This document shows, in pieces, positions 16,717 through 26,842 of a stretch of DNA of 64,000 nucleotides. This DNA comes from Acinetobacter calcoaceticus (GTDB lineage Bacteria; Pseudomonadota; Gammaproteobacteria; Pseudomonadales; Moraxellaceae): contig NZ_SLVJ01000002.1 in NCBI RefSeq assembly GCF_004345325.1, forward strand, positions 62,001 to 126,000, given 5' to 3'. Both the position numbers and the translations under genes were made by a program. The notes beneath the pieces were generated by a model. It ran no database searches, was not told the DNA's origin, and worked only from the letters and a program-made list of their open reading frames with translations. Within the stretch, counting starts at the first letter, position 1. Each line of letters starts with the position of its first letter.

Positions 16717-17997
16717 ATGTCTTTCTTTGCATTGGGGGTCAACCATCAGACGGCTTCTGTTGAGCTACGCGAAAGAATCGCATTTAACCCTGAGCGGTTA
16801 AAGGACTTACTGACTGCGCAAAATGATCATCAAATCTTAAATGATATGGTGGTCGTTTCCACGTGCAACCGTACTGAAGTATACGCCATGGCAGAAAGTG
16901 CGGATATGGTATTAGATTGGCTCGCTGAAACAAATAACATTGATGTAAAACATTTGTCAAATCACGTCTATCGTTATGAAAATACTGATGCTGTTTCGCA
17001 TTTAATGCGTGTGGCCAGTGGTTTAGATTCGTTGATGTTGGGTGAGCCACAGATTTTGGGCCAAGTGAAAACTGCACTGTCGATCGCAAAAGATGCCGAA
17101 GTTGTATCACAAAATTTGAATAAAATTTTTGAATATGCCTTTTATGCTGCCAAACGGGTCAGATCAGAAACAGCTGTGGGTAGCCATGCGGTATCGATGG
17201 GCTATGCTGTCGCGCAATTGTCGTTACAAGTCTTTAGCAAACCTGAAGACTTAACGGTGATGATGGTCGCTGCAGGTGAGATGAACAATCTGGTCGCAAA
17301 GCATTTGGCTGAAATGGGCGTCGCCAAAGTCATGATCTGCAACCGAGGTCGTGAGCGTGCAGAACAACTTGCCCAAGAAATCGCGCATCGCGTGGATGTG
17401 GAAATTATTCCTTTTCCAGATTTGGCGCAGCATTTGCATCGTGCCGATGTCATTTCAAGTTGTACGGGTAGCCTGCACCAAGTGATTTCTTATACAGATG
17501 TTAAAGTTGCATTAAAACAACGGCGTTATCAACAAATGTTATTGGTTGACTTAGCGGTACCACGTGATATCGATCCTAAAGTAGAAAGCCTTGATGGGGT
17601 CTATCTGTATGGGGTTGATGACTTACAAACGGTGATAGAAGAAAACTTGGCCCAACGTCGTCAAGCTGCAGTCGAAGCCGAGGTCATGGTCAATCAATTG
17701 GTCACCCAGTTGGTCACCCAACAAAAAATCAATGATGCCGCTGGTACCATTCATGCCTATCGCGAACAAGGTGAGCAATGGAGTCAACGTGAGTTAGAGC
17801 TGGCGATGTCAAGGATTCAATCCAATGAAGATGCCATCCAAGTGCTTAAAGATTTCAGTCATCGTATGACTCAAAAACTGCTGCATCCCACCTCAATCTT
17901 GTTACGTCAAGCCGCTCAAGATGAAGATCCATCACATATCGAATGGATCCAAGAAAACTTTATCGATATCTTTGAAAAACAACGTAAACCACGTTAA
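16717..17997 (+). CDS. hemA: Glutamyl-tRNA reductase HemA
   Basis: Reduces Glu-tRNA to glutamate-1-semialdehyde with NADPH, the first committed step of tetrapyrrole synthesis. At 426 residues it has the usual length. The active-site Cys is residue 50 in [13 protein letters not shown], followed by [17 protein letters not shown]. The NADPH domain contains [20 protein letters not shown], where a typical GAG is AAG, and the C-terminal dimerisation helix follows. It is transcribed divergently from the TPR-lolB group. The start at 16717 has a GGA-type site. Confidence 0.96.
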   Translation: MSFFALGVNHQTASVELRERIAFNPERLKDLLTAQNDHQILNDMVVVSTCNRTEVYAMAESADMVLDWLAETNNIDVKHLSNHVYRYENTDAVSHLMRVASGLDSLMLGEPQILGQVKTALSIAKDAEVVSQNLNKIFEYAFYAAKRVRSETAVGSHAVSMGYAVAQLSLQVFSKPEDLTVMMVAAGEMNNLVAKHLAEMGVAKVMICNRGRERAEQLAQEIAHRVDVEIIPFPDLAQHLHRADVISSCTGSLHQVISYTDVKVALKQRRYQQMLLVDLAVPRDIDPKVESLDGVYLYGVDDLQTVIEENLAQRRQAAVEAEVMVNQLVTQLVTQQKINDAAGTIHAYREQGEQWSQRELELAMSRIQSNEDAIQVLKDFSHRMTQKLLHPTSILLRQAAQDEDPSHIEWIQENFIDIFEKQRKPR

Positions 17998-18031
17998 AGC
18001 CTCAGGCGCTAGTGGTGGTTGAGATCGGTAT

Positions 18032-19972
18032 TTAGTCATCTGCCAAGATTAATTTTAAGCCAATTCTCTTGGTCAGCTCATTGAGTTGTTGTCTTAAATT
18101 TCTGGATTCACTCAATGAGATCGGTGATTTGAGTTTTTGACGTAAATAGCGCTCTTGCAATGATAATGAATATTCTGCAGCCAATTTATCTGCCATTTCA
18201 GGTGCTTGAGTCAGGGCTTGGATATTGGTGCGTTGCATGATTTCGATGATTTCATAGTGAAAGGCACTACAAGCACCCAAAATATAATAGGTCGCGAGTT
18301 CCTGATCGTCAGGCAATTCATCGAAGACCTGATTAAATTTGACCAGAATACGTGCCAATAACTCATCTGGATGAATATAGGCGCGAAGTACCTCAAAATG
18401 CACATATAAAAATGGATGGTGCATCAGTATGGCGACTGCGAAATCTTCATCTTTGGTTTGGATGTTGAAAGACAACGAGGCATCAAGACTGACCTGCGGT
18501 TGCCATTTTTTACTAAAGCCTAGCTTGTCGCGGAAGAACTGTTTCAGCAAATAGCGATAAGACCCATGTTTAGGTAACAATTCAGTGAGTTGATTCAGCT
18601 CAGCCATGACTTGGCTTTTGCCTTCAGGTGAGCTGATATCATAGTTTTGGCTGAGCAGGGCAAAGACAAAGTCGGAAAGCAGTGGTGACTGATCCCAAAG
18701 CTGTTGAAAGGTCTCGCGGCCTTCTTTACGCAACAGTGAATCTGGATCATGTTCTTTGGGTAAAACAAAAAACTTCAGTTCCAAGCCATCATTGAGTAAG
18801 GGCAGGGCAATGTCTAAAGTGCGTTTGGCAGCCTTTTGTCCTGCGGCATCACCATCAAAGGCAATGGTGAGTTTATTGTTTTGTTTAAATAAAATACTCA
18901 GGTGATCCGCATTACTGGCGGTACCCAGTGTGGCGACTGCACCATAAATCCCATTTTGCTGTAAGGCGATGACATCCATATAGCCTTCAACCATCAGCCA
19001 ATGTGGTGCACGTTGCTTACGGCCCTCATATAGCCCATAGAGCAGTTGGTTCTTGTGAAAGACTTCGGAATCTGGCGAGTTGATGTATTTGGGTTTGATC
19101 TCATCATTGAGTGCTCGACCACCAAATCCAACCACACGGCCTTTGCTGTCACGTATGGGGAAGATGACGCGGTCGCGTAAAAGATCGAAGTCTCGACCAT
19201 TGTCACTGGTACGGATCAGCCCGAGCAGTTTTAAACCTTGAATATCTTGAGGGAAGGCTTTGGCCAGATGTTGCCAGTCTTCGGGCGCGTAGCCTAAACG
19301 CCAATATTGTAGGGTTTCGGCATTGAGTCCACGTTGTTTGAAATACAGTTGTGCGGTCTGACTATGTGGCAGTTGTTGCTGATAGTACAGTGCAATATTT
19401 TCCAGTAAATCATACAAGTTACCGTCTTGAGGGATCGACTCTGCAGGCAGGTTTTGATCAAAATACTGCGGATCAAAATAGTTGGGATCGATCGCAGTTT
19501 CTTGTTGAAATTGTTCAAATGGATCAATGTCAAATTGTAGGTCTGTGGCTGTAGTGTTGGCATCCGGTTGAGCGGCATCTACAGATTGTGGTTTGGCAGC
19601 TGGTACAGCCTTGACGGGTTGTGGTGCTTTGACAGGTTGGGCCTCACGTTTATAGGCCAAACGTTTACTGTCATGCTGTTCTTTGGGCAACTCTATCCCA
19701 GTATTGCTTGAGAGTTGCTTCATGACTTCAACAAAATTACGTTGATCGATATCCATCAAGAAGCGAATGGCGTTGCCATTGGCCTGACAGCCAAAACAGT
19801 GGTAATACTGCTTATCCCGATAGACATGAAAAGAGGGTGATTTCTCTTGATGAAAAGGGCAGCAACCCGAATAGGTACGTCCCGTTTTTTTCAATTTCAC
19901 CCGTTGACCGATCAGATCGACGATATCGGTCCGATCTAATATCTGGTCAATGGTATGTTGAGGAATTGCCAT
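18032..19972 (-). CDS. dnaG: DNA primase DnaG
   Basis: Synthesises RNA primers at the replication fork. At 646 residues it has all parts: an N-terminal zinc finger (CCPFHQEKSPSFHV then YYHCFGCQANGNAI), the RNA-polymerase domain with YAPEDWQHL and VVGFGGRALND, the TOPRIM motifs VEGYMDVIAL and IAFDGDAAGQKAA, and a C-terminal helicase-binding domain. Between zinc finger and polymerase domain (about residues 107-145) is a Pro/Ala/Gln-rich linker longer than in E. coli. It is not in the usual rpsU-dnaG-rpoD order here. It lies between convergent hemA and upstream bamD. Confidence 0.96.
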   Translation of the reverse strand: MAIPQHTIDQILDRTDIVDLIGQRVKLKKTGRTYSGCCPFHQEKSPSFHVYRDKQYYHCFGCQANGNAIRFLMDIDQRNFVEVMKQLSSNTGIELPKEQHDSKRLAYKREAQPVKAPQPVKAVPAAKPQSVDAAQPDANTTATDLQFDIDPFEQFQQETAIDPNYFDPQYFDQNLPAESIPQDGNLYDLLENIALYYQQQLPHSQTAQLYFKQRGLNAETLQYWRLGYAPEDWQHLAKAFPQDIQGLKLLGLIRTSDNGRDFDLLRDRVIFPIRDSKGRVVGFGGRALNDEIKPKYINSPDSEVFHKNQLLYGLYEGRKQRAPHWLMVEGYMDVIALQQNGIYGAVATLGTASNADHLSILFKQNNKLTIAFDGDAAGQKAAKRTLDIALPLLNDGLELKFFVLPKEHDPDSLLRKEGRETFQQLWDQSPLLSDFVFALLSQNYDISSPEGKSQVMAELNQLTELLPKHGSYRYLLKQFFRDKLGFSKKWQPQVSLDASLSFNIQTKDEDFAVAILMHHPFLYVHFEVLRAYIHPDELLARILVKFNQVFDELPDDQELATYYILGACSAFHYEIIEIMQRTNIQALTQAPEMADKLAAEYSLSLQERYLRQKLKSPISLSESRNLRQQLNELTKRIGLKLILADD

Positions 19973-20064
19973 CGTCTAAAGCCTAATACAAGGGTGGAAT
20001 AAAACTGTCACTAGTCTAACCGAATTTTTGGAGTGCCTAAGCGGATTGTGAGGCCTGTCTGAAC

Positions 20065-20094
20065 AAAAAAAGACGAGTCTAAACTCGTCTTTTT
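20065..20094 (-). terminator. Terminator of bamD
   Basis: AAAAAGACGAGT pairs with ACTCGTCTTTTT around a short loop, with seven T on the minus strand. It lies just past the bamD stop and upstream of dnaG. Confidence 0.85.
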
Positions 20095-20109
20095 AGCAAG
20101 TTGCTCAAT

Positions 20110-21081
20110 TTAAGGTTTATTTTCGATTTCTGGTTTATCCAGAGTACCCAAGCTGAGGCGGTTAATCCAACTGCGCTCTGGTGCAGTGTTACTTTCATGA
20201 ATCACGCTTTCATCGGCTTCAGTCGTGGCTTCGCGGCCCAGAATACCTAGGGTAGCGCGGTTCCACCAACTGCCTTCTTTACGTGCAGCGCGTAGATTCA
20301 CTTCACCATTGGATTTTAATAAATTTGGATAATTGAGTTGTAACACTTGTTTGTATTGGGCAGCAGTGTCTTGATCACCGAGTTTGCCATAAGCAAATGC
20401 CATGGTCGCTAAAGCTTCAGGAATCTGAGGTGACTGTGGGAAATGCTCAATCACCCATTGTGAACGCTCAATGGCAGCAAGCCATGCTTTACGTTGGATA
20501 TTAAAGCGTGCGGTATGCATTTCACTTTCAGCCAACTCATAGCCAATATATTTCATCCGTTGAGCGGCATCGACCGCGTATTGACTACTTGGATAGCGGC
20601 GAATGAAGTCTACAAAGTTTTGATAAGCTACTTTTAAATAACTGACATCGCGGTGTGCTTGGCGTAACGAGGTATAGCGCAAAATACTATCGTAATTTTG
20701 CTCCATATTGGCGAGTCCGCGAACATAGTAGGCATAATCCGCATTGGGATGCTGCGGATTCATACGAATAAACCGTTCAGTCAAGGCCAGTGTGCCTTCA
20801 TAATCTTTTTGTTTAAACTTGGTGTAAATTAACTCAAGTTGAGCCTGTTGTGCGTACTGTCCAGTTGGATAATAGGTATCAATGGCTTCTAATGATTTTG
20901 CAGCGTCGCTATATTGACCGCGATCGAGTGATTTTTGAGCTTTATCGAAATAAATTTGTTCACTGGATTTAGGACCAGTATCAACGACTTCCTTCTTTGG
21001 ATTACTGCTGCAGCCCACTAATGTAACCGCTAAGCCAACTGTGGCGGCTATCATTGTCATTTTATAACGTGGTAGCGACAT
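20110..21081 (-). CDS. bamD: Outer membrane protein assembly factor BamD
   Basis: Essential lipoprotein of the BAM complex, which inserts beta-barrel proteins. A lipoprotein signal peptide ends LVGC with Cys24. TPR repeats follow: KAQKSLDRGQYSDAAKSLEA, QLELIYTKFKQKDYEGTLAL, and the family text NPQHPNADYAYYVRGLANM. At 323 residues it is longer than the roughly 245-residue E. coli protein. The extra part is a C-terminal tail after about residue 255 containing two similar short units (WWNRATLGILG and SWINRLSLGTLD). It is divergent from rluD with 71 bp between, the common bamD/rluD arrangement. Confidence 0.94.
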   Translation of the reverse strand: MSLPRYKMTMIAATVGLAVTLVGCSSNPKKEVVDTGPKSSEQIYFDKAQKSLDRGQYSDAAKSLEAIDTYYPTGQYAQQAQLELIYTKFKQKDYEGTLALTERFIRMNPQHPNADYAYYVRGLANMEQNYDSILRYTSLRQAHRDVSYLKVAYQNFVDFIRRYPSSQYAVDAAQRMKYIGYELAESEMHTARFNIQRKAWLAAIERSQWVIEHFPQSPQIPEALATMAFAYGKLGDQDTAAQYKQVLQLNYPNLLKSNGEVNLRAARKEGSWWNRATLGILGREATTEADESVIHESNTAPERSWINRLSLGTLDKPEIENKP

Positions 21082-21152
21082 AAAAAATCCTCTGTTGATA
21101 TGGGCAATAGGCTACAATTGCGCTATTAAACCACTTTTAGCCCAATGAGCAA

Positions 21153-22205
21153 ATGACTTCAGCACAATCTTCTAATTCTAATTTCTCAGAAAACGATCTC
21201 AATTTACTTGAAGATTCTGAGGATGCAGATAACCATAATTCGTCCACAACTGCAACCCGTTTATCGTTGCAATTTCAACTGGATAACTCTTTCCTCGGCC
21301 AACGCATCGATCAAGTTGCTGCCAGTGTGTGGAGTGAGTATTCCCGTGAGAAATTGAAACAGTGGATGAAAGACGGCCATTTGTTGGTAAATGGTAACGT
21401 TGTTAAGCCCAAATATCGTTGCGAAGGTCTAGAGTTGTTGACCTTGGACGTAGAACTCGAACCTCAAATTGGCGCTGTTGCCGAAAATATTCCGCTGAAT
21501 ATTGTCTATGAGGACGATGACATCTTGGTGATCAACAAACCAGTCGGTATGGTGGTTCATCCGGGTGCAGGAAATCCCAATGGCACGTTGATTAACGCGA
21601 TTTTGTATCACTATCCGAAATCTGTTGAATTGGCGCGTGCAGGTCTGGTACATCGAATCGATAAAGACACCAGCGGACTGCTGGTTGTTGCCAAAAATCT
21701 TGAAGCACAATTTTCTTTGAGCAAGCAATTGGCGAAAAAGAAAGTTTATCGCTTATATGATTTGGTGGTTTACGGTCATGTGATCGCGGGTGGCACCATT
21801 GATGAACCGATTAAACGTCATCCTGTCGATCGCATTAAAATGGCCGTTTTGCCGGGTGGACGTGATGCCATCACCCATTACAACGTTAAAGAGCGCTTCC
21901 AGCACTTTACCCGTATACAAGCTCAACTTGAAACAGGCCGTACTCATCAGATTCGTGTGCATTTTAACTATATTGGTTTTCCGTTGTTGGGTGATCCGGT
22001 CTATGTGAGTCGTGTACGTGTGCCTGCAGGTGCTTCAGAGTTGTTAAATGACACTATTCGAGGTTTTAAACGCCAAGCGCTGCATGCCGCTAAACTTGGA
22101 TTAATTCATCCTCGTAGTGGTGAAGAGATGATGTTTGAAGCGCCGTGGTCTGAAGACTTTACTGAGTTGGTTAATGTACTGCGCAGTGAAAATAAAGCCT
22201 ATTAA
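21153..22205 (+). CDS. rluD: 23S rRNA pseudouridine(1911/1915/1917) synthase RluD
   Basis: Isomerises three uridines in helix 69 of 23S rRNA. At 350 residues it has a Ser/Asn/Asp-rich N-terminal extension of about 40 residues, then an S4-like RNA-binding domain (SREKLKQWMKDGHLLVNGNV), then the catalytic domain with the Asp motif GLVHRIDKDTSGLLVVAKN. The C-terminal part has ETGRTHQIRVHFNYIGFPLL, the conserved family signature. It is divergent from bamD. pgeF follows after 251 bp, as rluD-yfiH do in many gammaproteobacteria. Confidence 0.95.
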   Translation: MTSAQSSNSNFSENDLNLLEDSEDADNHNSSTTATRLSLQFQLDNSFLGQRIDQVAASVWSEYSREKLKQWMKDGHLLVNGNVVKPKYRCEGLELLTLDVELEPQIGAVAENIPLNIVYEDDDILVINKPVGMVVHPGAGNPNGTLINAILYHYPKSVELARAGLVHRIDKDTSGLLVVAKNLEAQFSLSKQLAKKKVYRLYDLVVYGHVIAGGTIDEPIKRHPVDRIKMAVLPGGRDAITHYNVKERFQHFTRIQAQLETGRTHQIRVHFNYIGFPLLGDPVYVSRVRVPAGASELLNDTIRGFKRQALHAAKLGLIHPRSGEEMMFEAPWSEDFTELVNVLRSENKAY

Positions 22206-22456
22206 AATATTTTGAATATTTGATGTGTAAATCAATACTTTGTTTTACATACCTTTGACTTGCTGCTTGATGTAGTCTCATTTCAATGACGAATGTGACT
22301 ATATCTCAGTGCAGCATTTCATTTTTTATAAAGCTGCAAGCAAGTGTTGAGTTTTTAAAATTGAAAAATATAAGTTTTGTGGAATAGGGGTACACCCAAG
22401 CTAAAAGTGTGTTTAGATGGATTTGACCTTTTAATGACTCTTATGGGGAGTATATA

Positions 22457-23197
22457 ATGCAATTTATCTCTGGTTTGCCGCAAGGTGTCTATGTCGGGCA
22501 AACCCAAATTCAGCATCCCCAAGCCTTAACTGCACCTCATCCTGAATTAGCGGGTTTTAATCTCGCTCTACATGTCAACGATGACCCGCTTCGTGTGCAA
22601 AAACATCGCATGATCTTGCTCAATCAATTGGCAAAATATGGTGCCAATACAGCGACATGGATGGAGCAAACCCATAGCACCATCTGCCATCAGGTGACTG
22701 ATGAAGCACAATTTTATGCACAAGAAGGTGATGGTCTAGTCACACAGCAACTCGGGCATGTGTTGATGATGATGACCGCGGACTGTTTACCTGTCGTACT
22801 TGGAAACTCCAAAGGGACTGAGCTTGCAAATCTGCATGCAGGTTGGCGTGGATTGGCCAACGGAATTATTGAAAATACCGTCGCAAGTATGCAATCTCAA
22901 CCAACTTGGGCATGGCTAGGTGCCGCAATCAGTCAACCTTGCTTTGAGGTTGGACCTGAGGTTCGTCAAGCATTTTGTGAAAAATACCCTCGCTTAGACT
23001 CCGCATTTGAACCTAAACGTAATATCAATAAGTTCAATGCTGATTTGTACGCAATTGCGCGCTATATCCTTAAGCAACTCAATGTAGAGCTGATTATCGG
23101 GGGGGATCAATGTACCTATCGACAATCAGATCGCTATTATTCCTATCGACGTCATGCCAATACAGGGCGTATGGCCACATTCGCATTTCTGTCATAA
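22457..23197 (+). CDS. pgeF: Peptidoglycan editing factor PgeF (YfiH, multicopper polyphenol-oxidase fold)
   Basis: A 246-residue cytosolic protein of the YfiH/DUF152 family. In E. coli PgeF removes peptidoglycan precursors that carry L-Ser instead of L-Ala. Landmarks: MEQTHSTICHQV, MMTADCLPVVLGN with the conserved Cys, LHAGWRGLANGIIENTV with the conserved His, and CTYRQSDRYYSYRR near the end. The ATG is well placed after GGGGAG. It follows rluD on the same strand, the typical neighbourhood, but 251 bp away and so possibly with its own promoter. Confidence 0.92.
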   Translation: MQFISGLPQGVYVGQTQIQHPQALTAPHPELAGFNLALHVNDDPLRVQKHRMILLNQLAKYGANTATWMEQTHSTICHQVTDEAQFYAQEGDGLVTQQLGHVLMMMTADCLPVVLGNSKGTELANLHAGWRGLANGIIENTVASMQSQPTWAWLGAAISQPCFEVGPEVRQAFCEKYPRLDSAFEPKRNINKFNADLYAIARYILKQLNVELIIGGDQCTYRQSDRYYSYRRHANTGRMATFAFLS

Positions 23198-23251
23198 CCT
23201 GGCTTAACTGATTAATGTTACAATAGGTTAAATTTTAAGTCCTTCATTGCT

Positions 23252-23806
23252 ATGTCAGCATCTGAAAAAACTATCGCTATTGTCTATCACAGCCCTTATG
23301 GACATACCGCAAAAGTTGCTCACGCTATTGCGCAAGGCGTCGAGCAAGTCGGTGTGAAAGTGACCGTGATGAGTATCGAGCAGATTGATTGGGTGCTCTT
23401 AGATCAGGCAAATGCGATCGTGTTTGGCAGTCCAACCTACATGGGTAGCATCACTGCGGATTTCAAAAGATTTATGGATTCGACTTCCAAACGCTGGAAA
23501 AATCGCGACTGGCAAGGCAAGTTAGCAGCTGGGTTTACCAATTCAGGTGGACTGAGCGGTGATAAGTTATCGGTATTACAACAAATTAATCTCTTTGCCA
23601 TGCAACATGGCATGTTGTGGACGGGTTTGCCACTTACTCCCACAGGCAATTCTGAAACGGATTTGAACCGTTTATCGAGTTGTTTAGGATTGATGACACA
23701 ATCTGATAATGCACCGATAGACATTACACCGCCTATTGGGGATATTCATACAGCGAAATGGTTTGGTGAATATATAGCATTGATGTTAAATAAGATTAAT
23801 CATTAA
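23252..23806 (+). CDS. Flavodoxin-like NAD(P)H reductase family protein (WrbA-related)
   Basis: A 184-residue protein with the flavodoxin fold. The FMN phosphate loop is VYHSPYGHTAKVAHAI (residues 11-26), followed by FGSPTYMGSITADFKRFMD and AAGFTNSGGLSGDKLS, both typical of the WrbA/NADPH-dependent FMN reductase group. It probably reduces quinones or flavins in the cytosol using FMN, and the substrate is not visible. It starts 54 bp after pgeF and may be cotranscribed with it. Confidence 0.85.
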   Translation: MSASEKTIAIVYHSPYGHTAKVAHAIAQGVEQVGVKVTVMSIEQIDWVLLDQANAIVFGSPTYMGSITADFKRFMDSTSKRWKNRDWQGKLAAGFTNSGGLSGDKLSVLQQINLFAMQHGMLWTGLPLTPTGNSETDLNRLSSCLGLMTQSDNAPIDITPPIGDIHTAKWFGEYIALMLNKINH

Positions 23807-23973
23807 ATTTAAACTATTTTATGAAGTATTTCTTAAGTCTAAATTTTCGTTAAATACATAAAGTATACAAAAACAAGAACTGGTTCACATATAATTTCAA
23901 AAAAACACACTCTAGCTAAGATAGTTTTAGTGCAGAGTTCACGATAAATAAAAAAACAGACATGGAGATAATA

Positions 23974-25245
23974 ATGTCATTAAAACATCTGCTTATGCAA
24001 AGTAGTCTGCTGATGATGACGGCTCTTTCAAGTGTTGCATTACACGCCCAAGCCTCTCAAATGATTGCGCTAAATGATCGAGAATTGTCTGAAGTGGAAG
24101 GGCAGGCGCTTTTGAGCATGACCTACCTTGCCCCGAATGATTCACTCAACAAAATGGCTGGTCAGGGGGTTGGTTTTTATAAACTTGGCCTAGAAGCGCT
24201 GCTAGAACTCAATGCCAATATTCGCAAACTTCAATTGGGCTGTGGAGGAATCAATGGCCCTGGAGGTTGTGATCTGGATATTGATCACTTAAGTCTGAGT
24301 GGGTTGTCTGAATCGCGCAATGGTCGTGTGGGCTCAAGTGCAGAGATGAGTAATCCCTTTATTGAATTTGCAATCCGTAACCCAGAGTCGGCTGCGCAAC
24401 GTGAAGTACTCGGTCTACGGATGAGTGCAGAAAAGGTTAAAGGCTTACTGACTTTGGGGCTTGAGAATAGTGCTACATCAAATGGAATCAATAGTTTTAG
24501 TGGCTATATGAAGATCAAAGATGCCACTGGAACAGCTTATACCCAAGCACGGAATATGACCTATGATGATACTGATATGATGCTTGAAGGATGGGCATCT
24601 GTGCTTTTTGTAGATAAATTAAAATTTAGATCAGAAGAATATGATCTGGCTTTAGGCTCCACAGCCGCTTCGCTACGAATCAAGGGCCAAACGATTTCAG
24701 GAAGTCGGTTATCAAGTGTCATGCTCAATGGTATCGCAGATATTGGAGATATTAGATTAAAAGGTGATTTAACCGCTGAAGTAGCTTTTTTGCCAGTTAG
24801 AACTGGGGTAGTAGGATCAGTTGGTAACATTAAGGCGAATGTCTCAATCAACCAAAATTTGGGATATATCCACCGTTTACCACTAAACAACCCATTTTCT
24901 CTATCAATGCAGTCAGCTAAAGTTCATTGGCCTGGAGCGAGTGAAGCCGCTGGTAGGGGGTGGTGGATGGCTTTTGAAGATGAAATCGATATCGGGAATG
25001 TTACTCCTTCAGAAAGAATCGTCATTACCAATGATGTATTAAAGCAATTGATTGGACCCATTAATGGTGTTCTTGATGAGACAACCCTTTCTTGTACATT
25101 ATTATTGTGTGGTATTCCAGGCATCGACATTCAGCTCGGCCATTTAGATCTTAAAGGGGCGACTGTAGATTTTCCTTTAAAAGACTTACAACTTAAAAAC
25201 CAAGGTTTTGCGCCGAATTGCTATGGCAATTTGAAGTTTTGCTAA
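23974..25245 (+). CDS. FilA-like secreted protein, tandem paralogue 1
   Basis: 423 residues with a Sec signal peptide (SSLLMMTALSSVALHAQAS). I recognise the pattern LNDRELSEVEGQALLSMTYL, followed by GVGFYKLGLEALLELNANI, from the FilA proteins of the Acinetobacter fil gene cluster. That assignment is from memory. Notable blocks are GCGGINGPGGCDLDI (two Cys), SNPFIEFAIRNPESAAQREV, and a C-terminal LKDLQLKNQGFAPNCYGNL ending KFC. Alternating hydrophobic strands and WPGASEAA/GWWMAFEDEIDIGNV suggest a beta-rich extracellular or surface protein. The ATG at 23974 follows GGAG; an upstream in-frame ATG lies inside that ribosome site. It is the first of three tandem copies. No other fil genes are adjacent. 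Confidence 0.6.
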   Translation: MSLKHLLMQSSLLMMTALSSVALHAQASQMIALNDRELSEVEGQALLSMTYLAPNDSLNKMAGQGVGFYKLGLEALLELNANIRKLQLGCGGINGPGGCDLDIDHLSLSGLSESRNGRVGSSAEMSNPFIEFAIRNPESAAQREVLGLRMSAEKVKGLLTLGLENSATSNGINSFSGYMKIKDATGTAYTQARNMTYDDTDMMLEGWASVLFVDKLKFRSEEYDLALGSTAASLRIKGQTISGSRLSSVMLNGIADIGDIRLKGDLTAEVAFLPVRTGVVGSVGNIKANVSINQNLGYIHRLPLNNPFSLSMQSAKVHWPGASEAAGRGWWMAFEDEIDIGNVTPSERIVITNDVLKQLIGPINGVLDETTLSCTLLLCGIPGIDIQLGHLDLKGATVDFPLKDLQLKNQGFAPNCYGNLKFC

Positions 25246-25543
25246 ATGTACAAGGGCATGCTGATTCTTCTTGGGCATATAATTGGTAGCCCGAAGGTTG
25301 TATGACATCGTATGTGTGCAGAAATAAAATATACCTTTCAACTTTACTTACAAAAGAGTTGAGATATATTTATCAAAAAAATCAGCATGTTGATTTTTTT
25401 TAACAATATTTTAGTTATTTCCTTACACTTTATTAACATAAGTGTTAATTACTTCACATATTATTATAAAAATATACATATTACTAAAATGTATTAAATC
25501 CTCAGGATGGGATATCGAATCATAAAAATATAAGGAGATGATC
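25246..25543 (+). repeat. Duplicated intergenic leader, copy A (before paralogue 2)
   Basis: The gap before paralogue 2 closely matches the gap before paralogue 3: shared blocks such as ATCCTCAGGATGGGAT, ATATTATTATAAA, CATATTACTAA and a hairpin at 25336-25364. An ATCAGCATGTTGAT stem with T run (about 25380-25402) may terminate paralogue 1. The ribosome site AAGGAG ends the leader. The leader of paralogue 1 is unrelated. Confidence 0.75.
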
Positions 25544-26842
25544 ATGGCATATAGACGAGCGTTTAGATGTTTTTTATTCACGATTTCTAGCTTAGTTGGA
25601 AGTTTCTCTACTTCTGCTCAAAACTTAAATCTCATTCAATTGTCTGACTCGGAACTATCTGAAGTGCAAGGTCAGGCCTTATTAAGCATGACCTATATTG
25701 CCCCTAATGACTCACTCAACAAAATGGTAGGTAAGGGGGTTGGTTTTTATAAACTTGGCTTAGAAGCGCTGTTAGAACTCAATGCCAATATTCGTAAATT
25801 ACAATTGGGTTGCGGCGGGATTAATGGCCCTGGCGGCTGTGATCTTGATATTGATAATTTAAGTCTGAGTGGTCTGTCGGAGACCAGAAATGGGCGTGTG
25901 GGCTCAAGTGCGGAGATGAGCAATCCCTTTATAGAATTTGCAATTCGTAACCCTGAGTCGGCTGCGCAGCGCGAAGTACTTGGTCTACGGATGAGCGCAG
26001 AAAAGGTGAAAGGTTTACTGACATTGGGGTTAGAAAATACCGGTACGCCAAATGGGATTAATAGTTTTAGTGGTTATATGAAGATTCAAGATGCCACTGG
26101 TACAGCTTACACCCAAGCTCGGGAGATGACCTATGATGATACAGGTATGATGCTTAGGGGGAAAATGAAACTTACTTCATCTGATCTAAGTAGTGAACGG
26201 GATTACGAAAGCAGTGAATATAAACTACAATTGAGCCGTACTAGAGCTAATTTACGAATCTCAGGCCAAGAAATTATAGGGAATCGTTTACGGAGTGTAA
26301 CTTTGAAAGGTATGGCCGATATAGGAAATATTGATCTAAAAGGGAATATACACGCGACAGTTCAAAAATGTGTGGTATTTGAGTGCAGTCCAATGGATAT
26401 GAGTGTGGAAGTTGAAGGCTATGTCTCGAATGTAAAGGCAAATGTCAGCATTGACCAAAACCTTGGCTTTATTCATAAACTTCCTTTGAATAACCCTTTT
26501 TCGTTGTCTTTACAGTCTGCACTGGTACATTGGCCTGGGGCTAGTGCTGCTGCACAGCAAGGTTGGTGGATGGCATTTGAGGATGCAATCGATATTGGTA
26601 ATGTTAGCCCATCCAAGTCAATCGTGATAACCGATGATGTGCTGAAACAAATGGTGGGCCCAATCAATAAGCAATTAAATGATAAGCCCGCAATATGTCC
26701 ATTTGGTGCATGCTTAATTTTTGGACTCGATCTAGAAGAAATTGATGTTAAAGGTGCAGTTGTAGACTTTCCTTTAAAAGACTTGCAGTTACGGAACCAA
26801 AATTTTGCACCGAACTGCTATGGCAATCTTAAGTTTTGCTAA
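25544..26842 (+). CDS. FilA-like secreted protein, tandem paralogue 2
   Basis: 432 residues; a hydrophobic N-terminal segment (FLFTISSLVGSFSTSAQN) serves as signal peptide. It repeats every block of paralogue 1: LSDSELSEVQGQALLSMTYI, GFYKLGLEALLELNANIRKL, the Cys loop GCGGINGPGGCDLDI, WPGASAAAQQGWWMAFED and the NCYGNLKFC end. It differs mainly at residues about 205-290, where CVVFECSPM adds two Cys, and near 375-395. The start is taken at 25544, six bases after AAGGAG; the ATG at 25538 abuts that site. Its leader is a near copy of the one before paralogue 3, so these two arose by a later duplication that included the promoter. Confidence 0.6.
   Translation: MAYRRAFRCFLFTISSLVGSFSTSAQNLNLIQLSDSELSEVQGQALLSMTYIAPNDSLNKMVGKGVGFYKLGLEALLELNANIRKLQLGCGGINGPGGCDLDIDNLSLSGLSETRNGRVGSSAEMSNPFIEFAIRNPESAAQREVLGLRMSAEKVKGLLTLGLENTGTPNGINSFSGYMKIQDATGTAYTQAREMTYDDTGMMLRGKMKLTSSDLSSERDYESSEYKLQLSRTRANLRISGQEIIGNRLRSVTLKGMADIGNIDLKGNIHATVQKCVVFECSPMDMSVEVEGYVSNVKANVSIDQNLGFIHKLPLNNPFSLSLQSALVHWPGASAAAQQGWWMAFEDAIDIGNVSPSKSIVITDDVLKQMVGPINKQLNDKPAICPFGACLIFGLDLEEIDVKGAVVDFPLKDLQLRNQNFAPNCYGNLKFC

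Noticed and set aside
16608..16742. Longer start of the TPR protein
   Set aside because: The first ATG lies inside hemA on the other strand and would bury the signal peptide; the start at 16607 is more sensible.
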